64,000 nt of DNA from Streptomyces sp. A 4/2 (GTDB lineage: Bacteria > Actinomycetota > Actinomycetes > Streptomycetales > Streptomycetaceae). Under the pieces are notes generated by a model. That model did not search any database and was not told the origin of the DNA. It was given only the letters and a program-made list of their open reading frames with translations. Location: positions 405,489 through 469,488 of the forward strand of contig NZ_CALNVW010000019.1 of NCBI RefSeq assembly GCF_940670765.1, in the 5' to 3' direction. Of this stretch, positions 8,417 to 16,216 are shown in pieces (the first letter of the stretch is position 1; each line of letters starts with the position of its first letter). The position numbers and the translations under genes are program-made.

Positions 8417-9019
8417 TCAGTCGTCCTCGCCGTCCTTCAGGGCGAGCAGCACGGTACGGAGGTCGTTGTTCAGGCGGTGCTGGCGCTCCGCGGACAGCGC
8501 TGAGAGCAGCCGCAGTTCGGTCTCGGTCTTGGTGGCGAACACTTCCTCGGCGCGGGCGGCCCCCTCCGCAGTGAGGGTGACCGTGACCGAGCGGCGGTCG
8601 TGCGGTGCGAAATCGCGTACCAGCCAGCCCTTGGCCTCCAGCCTTCCCACCCGGTTGCTGACGGCTCCCGAGGTCAGCTGCATTTCGGTGGCCAGGGCTC
8701 CGGCGGTCAGTTGTCGCTGCGGCGCCCGGAGCAGGCATGCCAGGAGTTCCAGTTCCCACAACTCGATTCCGTGCGGAGCCAGTTCGCGCTTGAGTTCCGT
8801 CTCCAGGCGGTGGGCGACCCGGCGCAGCCGGTAGGCGAGCGCCTTGGCCTCCAGCAGTGCGGGGTCGTGCGTCGGCGCGAGGGTGGAAATCAGGCGGTCG
8901 ATACCGTCGGTGCCACCGGCGCCCTCGATACCGTCGGCATCCTTGACGCCTTTGGCACCCTCGATACCGCCCGCGCCCCCGGTGCCCCCCGCGCCCTCGG
9001 TGCCGGATTTCTGGGTCAT
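8417..9019 (-). CDS. MarR-family transcriptional regulator with Gly/Ala-rich N-terminus
   Basis: A 200-residue MarR regulator. Residues from about 50 on form the usual dimer helices and winged helix: LTAGALATEMQLTSGAVSNR is the recognition region and DRRSVTVTLTAEG the wing. The first 40 residues are low-complexity (GTEGAGGTGGAGG, with IEGAKG and IEGAGG), encoded by a short-period repeat, and are not part of the family fold; a start further in is conceivable. It is divergent from the flavin monooxygenase at 9258, the classical arrangement in which the MarR protein represses itself and the neighbour until a phenolic or drug ligand binds. Confidence 0.85.
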   Translation of the reverse strand: MTQKSGTEGAGGTGGAGGIEGAKGVKDADGIEGAGGTDGIDRLISTLAPTHDPALLEAKALAYRLRRVAHRLETELKRELAPHGIELWELELLACLLRAPQRQLTAGALATEMQLTSGAVSNRVGRLEAKGWLVRDFAPHDRRSVTVTLTAEGAARAEEVFATKTETELRLLSALSAERQHRLNNDLRTVLLALKDGEDD

Positions 9020-9189
9020 GTGATGCAGCGCTTCCTCTGTTGCAGCTCGTCTTGCCGGGCGAGTGCCGGAAAGCCCATATGTACAGGGTGAGTTGACCGA
9101 ACGGCAGTGGCCGGAAGAGGTCTTCCGCCCGCCGAATCACCCGGCATAGGGTTCATTATCTTAACGTTCACAGGTTAGGGGAGAAGCCG

Positions 9190-9261
9190 ATGCGAACAGC
9201 TCGGAAGAACGCCGGATCCCTGCCCCCGTCGCCACCGCGCCCGCGAGGAACAGCCCGATGA
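9190..9261 (+). CDS. 23-codon leader ORF overlapping the monooxygenase start
   Basis: A short open frame begins with ATG at 9190, preceded by GGGGAG at 7 bases, and ends in a TGA that overlaps the monooxygenase ATG (ATGA). The product would be basic and proline-rich (contains SLPPSPPRPRG). The good ribosome site and exact overlap suggest translational coupling, or a leader peptide at which ribosomes could pause. This is inference from layout only. Confidence 0.4.
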   Translation: MRTARKNAGSLPPSPPRPRGTAR

Positions 9262-10754
9262 ACGCGGACGTCGTCGTCGCCGGGGCGGGCCCGGTCGGCC
9301 TGCTGACCGCCGCACTGCTGGACGCCGCCGGGCTGAGCGTGCAGGTCTTCGAGCGCAACGCCGGGCCCAGCGCGCACTCCAAGGCCATCACCATGCATCC
9401 CCGCACGCTGGAGGCGCTCTCCACGCTCGAAGCCGGGGGACAGCGGCTGTCCGAGGTCCTGGTGGAACAGGGCCGGCCGACACCCCGCGCCCATTTCGCG
9501 GTGCTGCCCGAGATGCTGGACTACTCGGCGCTCGACACTCCGTATCCCTTCGTGCTGATGATCCCGCAGGCACGCACCGAGCGGATCCTCGCCGACCTCC
9601 TGCGCGAGCGCGCGGTCCCGGTGCACTACGGCCAGGCCGTCACCGGGTTCGAGCAGGACGCGTCGGCCGTACGGGTCAGGGTCGGGGACGCGGCGTACGA
9701 GGCCCGCTATCTGGTGGCCGCGGACGGTGGGCACAGTCTGCTGCGCGGCCTCGCCGGAATCGACTTCCCGGGCAGCCCGCCGACGACTGCGGGCTTCACG
9801 GCCGACGTGGAACTCGCGGATCCGCCCGCTGCGCCGCAGCACCGCTGGCACCGGGACACCGGCAGCCTGAGCATCGTGCCGCTGCCCGACGGGCAGTACC
9901 GGATCTTCGGCACCGAGGCCGTGGACACCGGCCTGGCGCCCGACGAGGTACGCAAGGTGCGGGCCGAACCGCTGACGCTGCCCGAGCTGCGGGCGAAGGT
10001 GCGGCGGATCACCGGGACCGACTGCGGGATACGGGACGTCTTCTGGAGCTCATGGGCGACGGACAGCACCCGGCACGCCGACCGGTACCGGTCCGGGCGG
10101 GTCCTCCTTGCCGGGGACGCCGCACACATCCATCTGCCCGCGGGCGGCCAGGGGATGAACGTCGGGATGCAGGACGCTGCCAACCTCTGCTGGAAACTGG
10201 CCGCCGAGCACCACGGCTGGGCCCCGGCCCACCTGGTCGACGGCCCCTTCGACTACACCCACGAACGCCAGCCAATAGCGGCCCGGCTGGCCGCCAACAC
10301 CCTTGCCCAGGGCGTCCTGATGAACACCTTCACGCCCGGGGTCGAGGCCCTGCGGACGCTCTTCAGCGATCTGATCGCGCGGGGCGGCGACACCGCGCGA
10401 GAGCTGGCCGGCTGGCTCTCGGGACTGGACCTGGCCTACCCGGCCCCGGCGGGCGCCCACCCGCTGACCGGCACCAGGGCCCCCGACCTGACGCTGACCG
10501 GCGGCACGCTGCTGCACGCACTGCGGCAGGACCGTTTCGTACTGGCGGACTTCACACCGGAGCAGCGCTTCGCCGGGCTCGGTTCGCCCCGCGTGGACGT
10601 ACGGTCCGCACGCCCGCGCCCCGGCGCCTGGTCGGAGCTGGAGGCCGCCCTGATCCGGCCCGACGGCTACACCGCCGTGGCCACCGGGTCGGCCTCCCCG
10701 GACGAACTGTCGGCAGTGGTCGCCGAGTGGACCACGCCTGGCCAGGCCTGCTGA
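9258..10754 (+). CDS. FAD-dependent aromatic monooxygenase (PheA/TfdB type)
   Basis: A 498-residue group A flavoprotein monooxygenase, expected to hydroxylate an aromatic ring using NAD(P)H and oxygen. The dinucleotide motif GAGPVGL is near residues 7-13, the middle DG motif in VAADGGHSLLRG, and the FAD-ribityl motif in AGDAAHIHLPAGGQGMN around residue 285. A thioredoxin-like C-terminal domain follows, as in phenol hydroxylase-type enzymes and rifampicin monooxygenases. A GAGGAA site lies 8 bases before the ATG. It is divergent from a MarR regulator, so induction by an aromatic compound is plausible. It is convergent with the DUF4232 gene, with only 14 bases between the stops. Confidence 0.88.
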   Translation: MNADVVVAGAGPVGLLTAALLDAAGLSVQVFERNAGPSAHSKAITMHPRTLEALSTLEAGGQRLSEVLVEQGRPTPRAHFAVLPEMLDYSALDTPYPFVLMIPQARTERILADLLRERAVPVHYGQAVTGFEQDASAVRVRVGDAAYEARYLVAADGGHSLLRGLAGIDFPGSPPTTAGFTADVELADPPAAPQHRWHRDTGSLSIVPLPDGQYRIFGTEAVDTGLAPDEVRKVRAEPLTLPELRAKVRRITGTDCGIRDVFWSSWATDSTRHADRYRSGRVLLAGDAAHIHLPAGGQGMNVGMQDAANLCWKLAAEHHGWAPAHLVDGPFDYTHERQPIAARLAANTLAQGVLMNTFTPGVEALRTLFSDLIARGGDTARELAGWLSGLDLAYPAPAGAHPLTGTRAPDLTLTGGTLLHALRQDRFVLADFTPEQRFAGLGSPRVDVRSARPRPGAWSELEAALIRPDGYTAVATGSASPDELSAVVAEWTTPGQAC

Positions 10755-10768
10755 CCCGTGCGGGCGGA

Positions 10769-11488
10769 TCACTCGCCGCCCTGACCGGCGCTTCCGATCG
10801 GGCCGATCTTCACCGGCTCACCGGAGCCGTCCGTGGCGGGCAGCGAGGCCTCGCCCGGCCAGTTGAGGGCGACCGAGTGCGTCTCGTCCGGCGGGGTCAC
10901 GACGAGACCCGTGATGCGGACACCGGTGCCGCCCGTCTTGTTGAACGGGTAGTTGATCGGGAAGTCGATCTCCTTCCCGTTCTTGAGGACGGTCGAGATG
11001 GTCTCCTGGCCCGTGCGCTTCGCGGAAATGGTCCCCGCGTTGGTCTTCAGGTCGACGCCCGCGTATCCGGAGATCCGGCAGTCGTGGCCGCTGGCGTTCG
11101 TGAGCGCCACCACGACGGTGGCGTCGGGGTCGCCGTCGATGGTGTTGTCCGTCGCCGAGATCTTCAGGTCGGAGGTGAGGCACTTGCCGATGCCGCTGCC
11201 GCTCGCGTGGGAGCCCGTACCAGCGGCCGTGCCCTTCCCGTTGGCGCTGGTCTCGGTAGCCGTGCCCTTCCCGCTGGTGGAGCTCGTTCCGGCGGCCGTA
11301 CCCTTCCCGCCGCCCTGATCCGAACTGCCCGAGTCCGAACCGCTGCCCGAGGTGGACGCGGCAGCATCGGTGGACGTGGACGACTGGTCGCTCTTTCCGG
11401 TGGCGGCGGCGTTGTCGCTCTGGCAGGCCGTGAGCGAGAGACCGGCGGCAACGGCCAGGGCGGCGATGGTGAGCTTGTGAACGCGCAT
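10769..11488 (-). CDS. secreted DUF4232 lipoprotein
   Basis: A 239-residue lipoprotein. The signal sequence MRVHKLTIAALAVAAGLSL ends in the lipobox LTAC, so cysteine 22 would be lipidated and the protein held on the outer face of the membrane. A Ser/Thr/Gly-rich linker of about 70 residues (repeated GKGTA units) follows. The C-terminal domain runs from GKCLTSDLKIS through CRISGYAGVDL to VALNWP and matches the DUF4232 family, common in Streptomyces, with two conserved cysteines. GGAAG lies about 6 bases before the ATG at 11488. Function unknown; the domain is a beta-sandwich-type extracellular module. Confidence 0.85.
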   Translation of the reverse strand: MRVHKLTIAALAVAAGLSLTACQSDNAAATGKSDQSSTSTDAAASTSGSGSDSGSSDQGGGKGTAAGTSSTSGKGTATETSANGKGTAAGTGSHASGSGIGKCLTSDLKISATDNTIDGDPDATVVVALTNASGHDCRISGYAGVDLKTNAGTISAKRTGQETISTVLKNGKEIDFPINYPFNKTGGTGVRITGLVVTPPDETHSVALNWPGEASLPATDGSGEPVKIGPIGSAGQGGE

Positions 11489-11978
11489 CGTTTCTTCCTC
11501 AGTGTCGGTTGGCAGTGCCGGCCGCTCGGTACGTGTCGGTACGAGCGAACGTTTCTGAACACCAGGACCCACCCGACCCGGTCAGCCGTTCCGCCCAACC
11601 ACGCCCTAAGACACTCCTGTTACACGTGCGGTCGGGCACGATGCGCACCCACACCGGGCGCACCGTGCAGGGGCCCGCCGGAACGGCGGTTCCTGCCATC
11701 TCTCGGCATCCGGTGGCGGTTGCCGTCCCCTGGGACAGACCCGTGACCCGGCGGATCTTGACCGCGGCTGGTGGCATGCCGTCCTCAAGTTGCCTCGCCT
11801 GCGCCCGGGGGTAGCCGTCTGACCGTATCGCCCGGCCCGCGAACCGAAAGCGTCGATACATCTGAGTGACGTCGAATCTCTCTGCAACCTGGCCGTAGTG
11901 GCCACAAGTGGGACGGCCTGCGAAGCGGTGAAGCTTCTGGCAGACGGTGCCACGCCCAAGAACCACCTGGAAGTTCGG
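11489..11978. other. gene-poor stretch
   Basis: No convincing gene is seen here. The only structured item is the first copy of a 27-base sequence (11844-11870) repeated at 12806. A minus-strand frame across 11785-11966 has some protein-like character but no recognisable domain. Confidence 0.5.
11844..11870. repeat. 27-base repeat, copy 1
   Basis: Begins CCGAAAGCGTCGAT and ends CATCTGAGTGAC. It matches 24 of 27 bases with 12806-12832. The similarity stops abruptly on the left side. Confidence 0.6.
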
Positions 11979-12308
11979 TCAGGCGGAGGCGAGCCCGCGC
12001 CCGAGCGTTCGATCGCAGGCGATGCGGGTGAGCCAGCCGAGGCCGACCGTGAAGAGCGGTGGCCACACGATTGGCCCAAGGGAGTAGCCGACCAGCACCA
12101 CGAGTGGGATCCACCCACGGTTCACGGCCTGGTGGAGCAAGCCGGGCGGGTGGATGCCGACGAGCCGCGCCAGGTCGGGCATCACGAAGAACACCAGCGC
12201 CGCGGCCGTGGTTGGCAGGCCGTACTTCTGACTCTCGAAAACGGCGAACGCCAGCAGCGACGCGAGTGCCCCAGGCGGTTCGTCTGTGCCAACTGCGTCT
12301 GTGCACAA
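11979..12308 (-). CDS. DUF4260-like small membrane protein, possibly truncated
   Basis: The product of about 109 residues has two hydrophobic stretches and the pattern of DUF4260 proteins: VFFVMPDLARLVG, a middle WIPLVVLVGYSLGP, and a C-terminal WLTRIACDRTLGRGL (family usually WLxHIxxDRxxGYGL). The only start in frame is a TTG at 12308 with no good ribosome site, and the usual N-terminal residues before the first helix look missing. It may therefore be a 5'-decayed remnant in a gene-poor region. The function of the family is unknown. Confidence 0.4.
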   Translation of the reverse strand: MCTDAVGTDEPPGALASLLAFAVFESQKYGLPTTAAALVFFVMPDLARLVGIHPPGLLHQAVNRGWIPLVVLVGYSLGPIVWPPLFTVGLGWLTRIACDRTLGRGLASA

Positions 12309-12805
12309 CAGAGGTGGGCAACCTGGCGGCGGTGCCCGAGGGCTCAGTGGTCACGCGCGCCGAGCGTCCAGATGACATCGCATCAGCCAGTCGGAAATCC
12401 GCGGGAGCCAGGGATAGCAACGCGTTCAGCAGGGGCGGTGTGCGGCCGGATCGGCGGAACATCACCGGGGCGCCTGGCACCTCGACTGCCATGATTTCTG
12501 CCATCTCAGGGCTGGCCCGATGTGAACTCCCCGAGAAGAACCGCACTTTCGTGGAGGCTGTGACCGCACCGGTCGGAGGCCCGTTCACATCGACACTCGT
12601 ACATCCCTTTCCCGCAAACAATGCAGTGACCGGATAGCAGGCACATTGACTTCCGGTTCCTCATCTGCGCCCGATGGGCGAACTCCGCGGAAATGCTGGT
12701 GTATCCGCACGACGGTGTACCGAGGATCGGAACGGTTCAGTGAGGTTGATATGCGAGCTTTCTACCTACTCGCGTGGAGTTCGCTCTGTTGAGGTCGTCA
12801 CTCCA

Positions 12806-12832
12806 CCGACAGCGTCGATTCATCTGAGTTAC
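12806..12832. repeat. 27-base repeat, copy 2
   Basis: Second copy of the sequence at 11844-11870, with three mismatches. It lies about 80 bases left of the insertion sequence, in what was the upstream region of the operon that starts at 14634. Confidence 0.6.
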
Positions 12833-12910
12833 ATTGACCTCGCGGGGGGAGTCGCCGCAGAACAGCCTCTGTCCGACGGTGGATTGGCCGTGACGTGCGG
12901 CGGCGGTGTT

Positions 12911-12914
12911 TTAA
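12911..12914. other. TTAA target duplication, left
   Basis: TTAA directly left of the terminal CCTCG of the insertion sequence; matches the TTAA at 14587-14590. TTAA-type four-base duplications and CC ends fit the IS1380 family. Confidence 0.75.
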
Positions 12915-13084
12915 CCTCGATCGTTCATGGGTCCTCGTCGGTTCGCTGATGGGGACTCTGTGCTTGCGAGGTGCGGAATTTCGTGGGCTGGGGCAGGTTG
13001 GCGGCCCGGCTGTCGCGTCGGGTGGGCGCTGGGTTCCACTGCTCCGGGATGTTGCTGGTTCGTCGGGATGGTTGAAGTGGTTGG

Positions 13085-14464
13085 TCAGCCGGGGTTCGGC
13101 AGGGCTGCGAGTCGCTGGATCGCGCGGGTGATTACATCCGTCCAGGGCCATCGGGCGGTGAAGCGGAGCCAGCGGCGGCGGCCGGTGGTGACCAGCTGGG
13201 CAGCAGCGGAGAACAGCCGAAGGCGGAGCCGCTTGGGTTCCCAGCGGCGGGTTTTGCTGGTCAGGGCGAGCATCGGCATCCAGGCGAGGAGGTCGAGTGC
13301 GAGGGAGACGATCTCCAGCCAGATCTGGTTCTGTGCGGTGTCGTGCAGCGGCAGGTTGCGCAGGCCGGTGTCGCGGGCGTTTCGGATCCGGTCCTCGCAG
13401 CGGCCCCGCCGTCGATGACGTAGTTCCAGGTCGGCGAGCTGGCCGCCCTTGGTGTTCGTCGCGAAGCAGGTGAGCCGGAGTCCGTCGAGGTCGGTGAAGC
13501 GCAACTGGGCTCCGGGGTGCGGGCGTTCTTTGCGGACGATCAGCCGCATCCCTTTCGGCCAGGTGGTCAGGTCGGGCATGTCGGTGATCTCTGCGACCCA
13601 GGCGCCGGGCCGCTCGGTGCCGTCGGCGTCGTAGGCCGGCGTCCATGCCTTCTTCGGGATCTTCAGCACGGCCTGGTGGATGGCGTCAGTGATGGTCATG
13701 CCGACGGAATACGACAGCCACCGGCCCGGCTTGGAGAGCCAGTCCAGGAAGGCATGGGTCCCGCCGGCGGAGTCGGTGCGGATCAGCGTCTGCCGTCCCC
13801 GCCGCAGGTACTTGGGAAGTTGAGCCACGGCGAGGCGGGTGGTCTCGATGTGATCGCTCGCGGTGTTGGACCCGGCGTTGCCGGGCCTCAGCAGCGCGGC
13901 CACCGGTTCCCCGGACCCGCTCTGGCCGTGGTCGACGAACGCGACGAGCGGATGATGACCGAAGGTCTTCTTCCAGGTCGCGGTGGCGTCCTGCTTCTCG
14001 GAGTGCGCAAGGACGAGCACGCCGTCGATGTCCACGATCACCTGGCCGTCGGCGGCCGGACCGTTCGCCCCGGCCAGTTCCCAGACATGCGAGCGTACTT
14101 CCGCCCGAGCCGACCGGATCGCGGTGAGCGACTTCGGTCCGGCAGCGGCAAGGGCGTCAATGAGCCGTGAAACCGTCGGGTCGGATGCCACTGGTCCGAA
14201 CACGTCGGGCTCGGCCCGCAGCATGGCGACATCGGCGAGGCAGTCCCCGCCCAGAGCGACTCCGAGCGCGACATCCAGAAGGATCTTGCCTGGATCATGC
14301 ACCGTCCGCGGTTTGCGCCACGGCTCCAACGCCGTCGCTATCGCGGTGTCCAGACCCAACTTGCGGACCGTCTCGACCAACAGCACCGCGCCGGCCTGCG
14401 AGACCGTCCCGCTGCCACCGCCCTCGACACGGACACGCGGGTACAACCCGATACGCTTACTCAC
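13085..14464 (-). CDS. IS1380-family DDE transposase
   Basis: A 459-residue transposase. The acidic catalytic pattern is visible as VIVDIDGVLVLAHSEK near residue 145 and LIRTDSAGGTHAFLDW near residue 225, followed by an insertion domain and a glutamate region around RRRGRCEDRIRNARDTGL. The C-terminal SKTRRWEPKRLRLRLFSAAA block is typical of IS1380 enzymes. The start is GTG, and the whole frame is open and of normal length. Upstream, within the element, 13-base inverted repeats GGAGAGTGCTTCT (14467-14479 and 14527-14539) could fold in the transcript and limit translation, as in other insertion sequences. Confidence 0.92.
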   Translation of the reverse strand: MSKRIGLYPRVRVEGGGSGTVSQAGAVLLVETVRKLGLDTAIATALEPWRKPRTVHDPGKILLDVALGVALGGDCLADVAMLRAEPDVFGPVASDPTVSRLIDALAAAGPKSLTAIRSARAEVRSHVWELAGANGPAADGQVIVDIDGVLVLAHSEKQDATATWKKTFGHHPLVAFVDHGQSGSGEPVAALLRPGNAGSNTASDHIETTRLAVAQLPKYLRRGRQTLIRTDSAGGTHAFLDWLSKPGRWLSYSVGMTITDAIHQAVLKIPKKAWTPAYDADGTERPGAWVAEITDMPDLTTWPKGMRLIVRKERPHPGAQLRFTDLDGLRLTCFATNTKGGQLADLELRHRRRGRCEDRIRNARDTGLRNLPLHDTAQNQIWLEIVSLALDLLAWMPMLALTSKTRRWEPKRLRLRLFSAAAQLVTTGRRRWLRFTARWPWTDVITRAIQRLAALPNPG

Positions 14465-14466
14465 CT

Positions 14467-14539
14467 GGAGAGTGCTTCTTTCCGTGCAGCCAACAGGACC
14501 CTAGACAAGTCCCACCGTTGCAGGTCAGAAGCACTCTCC
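14467..14539 (-). promoter_or_regulatory. inverted repeat upstream of the transposase start
   Basis: Perfect 13-base arms (14467-14479, 14527-14539) with a 47-base loop, ending three bases before the GTG. A stem here would form in transcripts entering from outside the element and could hide the start region, a known way insertion sequences restrain read-through expression. Confidence 0.5.
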
Positions 14540-14586
14540 GCTTATTTGATCAAGACCCGGACAGGCTCACTCGCGAAAGCCCGAGG

Positions 14587-14590
14587 TTAA
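14587..14590. other. TTAA target duplication, right
   Basis: Right-hand copy of the TTAA duplication, directly after the terminal CGAGG. Confidence 0.75.
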
Positions 14591-14633
14591 GAGGCCCGAG
14601 CCATCAACCGGTAAGTCAGTAACGGGGGAAACG

Positions 14634-14936
14634 ATGAGTGATATACGCGTAGATGCCGATGTTCTCCACCGTGTCCGTGGCAATCTCAGGCATATATCCG
14701 ACATTATGGAGCGGCCTGGCCGGGAGATGGAAACGGTCGACGGGGTATCCATGGGCGTCGCCGAGCTGGCACTGCGGATGAGCGACTTCGGACACGAGTG
14801 GTCGTACGGGATCAAGCAGATCAGTAAATTCTCCAGTGCTGCTGTTAAGGCGTTGGACAAGATCGAGGAAGCCTTTGACGGGCTCGACGAAAGGGTGGCG
14901 AAGGCGCTTGCGGAGTCCGGGGCAGGCTGCCAGTGA
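14634..14936 (+). CDS. small WXG100-like protein
   Basis: A 100-residue, mostly helical protein of the size of WXG100/ESAT-6 partners. A helix-turn-helix hairpin is suggested by FGHEWSYGIKQISKF in the middle, with the tryptophan placed as in the WxG turn, although the glycine is not at the exact spacing. A GGGGG site lies about 5 bases before the ATG. It is the first gene of an operon of four with overlapping stop/start codons (GTGA with the next gene). It probably pairs with the next protein for export by a type VII-like system (inference). The IS1380 element lies 47 bases upstream and has cut the gene off from its native promoter region. Confidence 0.65.
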   Translation: MSDIRVDADVLHRVRGNLRHISDIMERPGREMETVDGVSMGVAELALRMSDFGHEWSYGIKQISKFSSAAVKALDKIEEAFDGLDERVAKALAESGAGCQ

Positions 14937-16210
14937 CCAGTACCCCGGGGCCGATCTCTGATCCCACCTACAACTCCCCTTTGCTGGTGCGGTTCCCGGC
15001 CCTCGGGTTTGTACCCTGCCCCGGGGACGCCCCGGAGGCGAAGCACATCACCGCCATCGTCACCCGGACTGCCAAGGCTTTGGACGGGATCTCCAACGTT
15101 CTTCACGGCACAGGAGACGGCGACTGGCAGGGGAAGCATGCCGAAGCATTTCGTGAGCAGTTCGACGACAACTTCCGCCCCAAGATCGATACGGCGAAGA
15201 AGTCGTTCCGGAAGGCAGCCGCCGCCCTGCGGGACTGGTCCGAAAGTATGCCGGAGTGGCAGAGCAAGGCCGCTGGCCTGGAGAGCCGAGCCCAGGACGC
15301 GCGCGATAAACACGAGGTGATGAGGCACAGGCTGGCCGAACTCCCGCCTAAACACGCATCCTTCGACCTACCGAAGGATGACGCCGAAGCGCTCAAGCGT
15401 GAGCGGGTCGAGACGGACCGTTCATCCGCCGAACTGGCTTCCAGTACCGCAGAAGCCGAACTGGAAGTGATCCGCGCACAGGCGCGCAAGCTTGCCAGTG
15501 ACTACATCCTGGAAGGCCAGTCGGTTGCACGGCGCCTGGACAAGGCGATGGATATCGCACCCAACGAGCCGGGCGCGCTGCACAAGCTCGGTGATGCCAT
15601 CAAGTCGATCAGCAAGGCGCTGGAGCAACTGGACGACCTTGTGCTCAACGCCATCGACGGCGTTGTGGCAGAGGCCGTCCAATGGATCAAGGAACACGCC
15701 AACGCCATCGCTGGCCTTGGTGACATGCTCGGCTTCGTCAGCACGGTGCTGGCCGTGGTGGGCATTGGCCTTCACATTGCCGGGATCTTCTTCCCACCCT
15801 TGGAGGTAGCTGCGGGAGGTGTTGACATAGCTTCAGGTGTGACCGCCCTTGGCGCGTTGGGGCTCCACGTCACGGCAAAGCTGGCTGGAGCCGATGTTTC
15901 GACCCGTGCTCTCGTCGATGACGGCCTTGGAGCGCTATCGCTGTTCGCCTCACCCAACGTTGCGGCAGCCGCTAAAGCGCCGAGGATGGTGACTGCGTTC
16001 ACCCGTTTTGGAGAGCGCGCAGGAGGGGCTTCCGTGATCGACGGCACCTTGGGTGCATTTCAGGATCATTCGATTCTCGACAACTTCAAGATCCACAACA
16101 GCCGACAGGCGTTGGAGGCCGGCACGGGAAACATACTTCTTGTCGGCTTTGAAAACGTCTGGAACTCTGGCAGCGGAGAAGATCGTGCCGTTGCGAAGGA
16201 CGGAAAGTAG
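14933..16210 (+). CDS. putative type VII-secreted WXG/LXG-like protein
   Basis: A 425-residue protein. Residues about 20-110 form a WXG-type helical region with GDGDWQGKHAEAFREQF, a pattern of T7SS substrates. A long charged coiled-coil-like segment follows (about 90-200), then a strongly hydrophobic stretch near 265-290 (GFVSTVLAVVGIGLHIAGIFF) and an Ala/Gly-rich helical part near 295-350. The tail (HSILDNFKIHNSRQ) shows no known toxin motif. The start GTG overlaps the preceding stop. It may be an effector or a membrane-inserting toxin carrier, with the two downstream genes as accessory or immunity proteins. That role is inferred from layout alone. Confidence 0.7.
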   Translation: MTSTPGPISDPTYNSPLLVRFPALGFVPCPGDAPEAKHITAIVTRTAKALDGISNVLHGTGDGDWQGKHAEAFREQFDDNFRPKIDTAKKSFRKAAAALRDWSESMPEWQSKAAGLESRAQDARDKHEVMRHRLAELPPKHASFDLPKDDAEALKRERVETDRSSAELASSTAEAELEVIRAQARKLASDYILEGQSVARRLDKAMDIAPNEPGALHKLGDAIKSISKALEQLDDLVLNAIDGVVAEAVQWIKEHANAIAGLGDMLGFVSTVLAVVGIGLHIAGIFFPPLEVAAGGVDIASGVTALGALGLHVTAKLAGADVSTRALVDDGLGALSLFASPNVAAAAKAPRMVTAFTRFGERAGGASVIDGTLGAFQDHSILDNFKIHNSRQALEAGTGNILLVGFENVWNSGSGEDRAVAKDGK

Positions 16211-16216
16211 AACCTC

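Larger units (their letters stand above)
12309..12914. other. gene-poor stretch left of the insertion sequence
   Basis: No supported gene. A minus-strand frame around 12380-12500 (product containing EVPGAPVMFRRSGRTPPLLN) looks protein-like but has no usable start and is not recognised. The stretch ends with the second 27-base repeat and the original upstream region of the WXG-type operon, now cut off by the insertion sequence. Confidence 0.45.
12915..14586. mobile_element. IS1380-family insertion sequence, complete (1672 bp)
   Basis: The element is bounded by terminal inverted bases CCTCG (12915) and CGAGG (ending 14586), with weaker inverted similarity inward, and flanked by a TTAA duplication. 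The single transposase gene on the minus strand fills most of it, and the length of about 1.7 kb is normal for the family. No decay is seen, so the element may be active. It sits 47 bases upstream of the start codon of the WXG-like operon. Confidence 0.8.
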
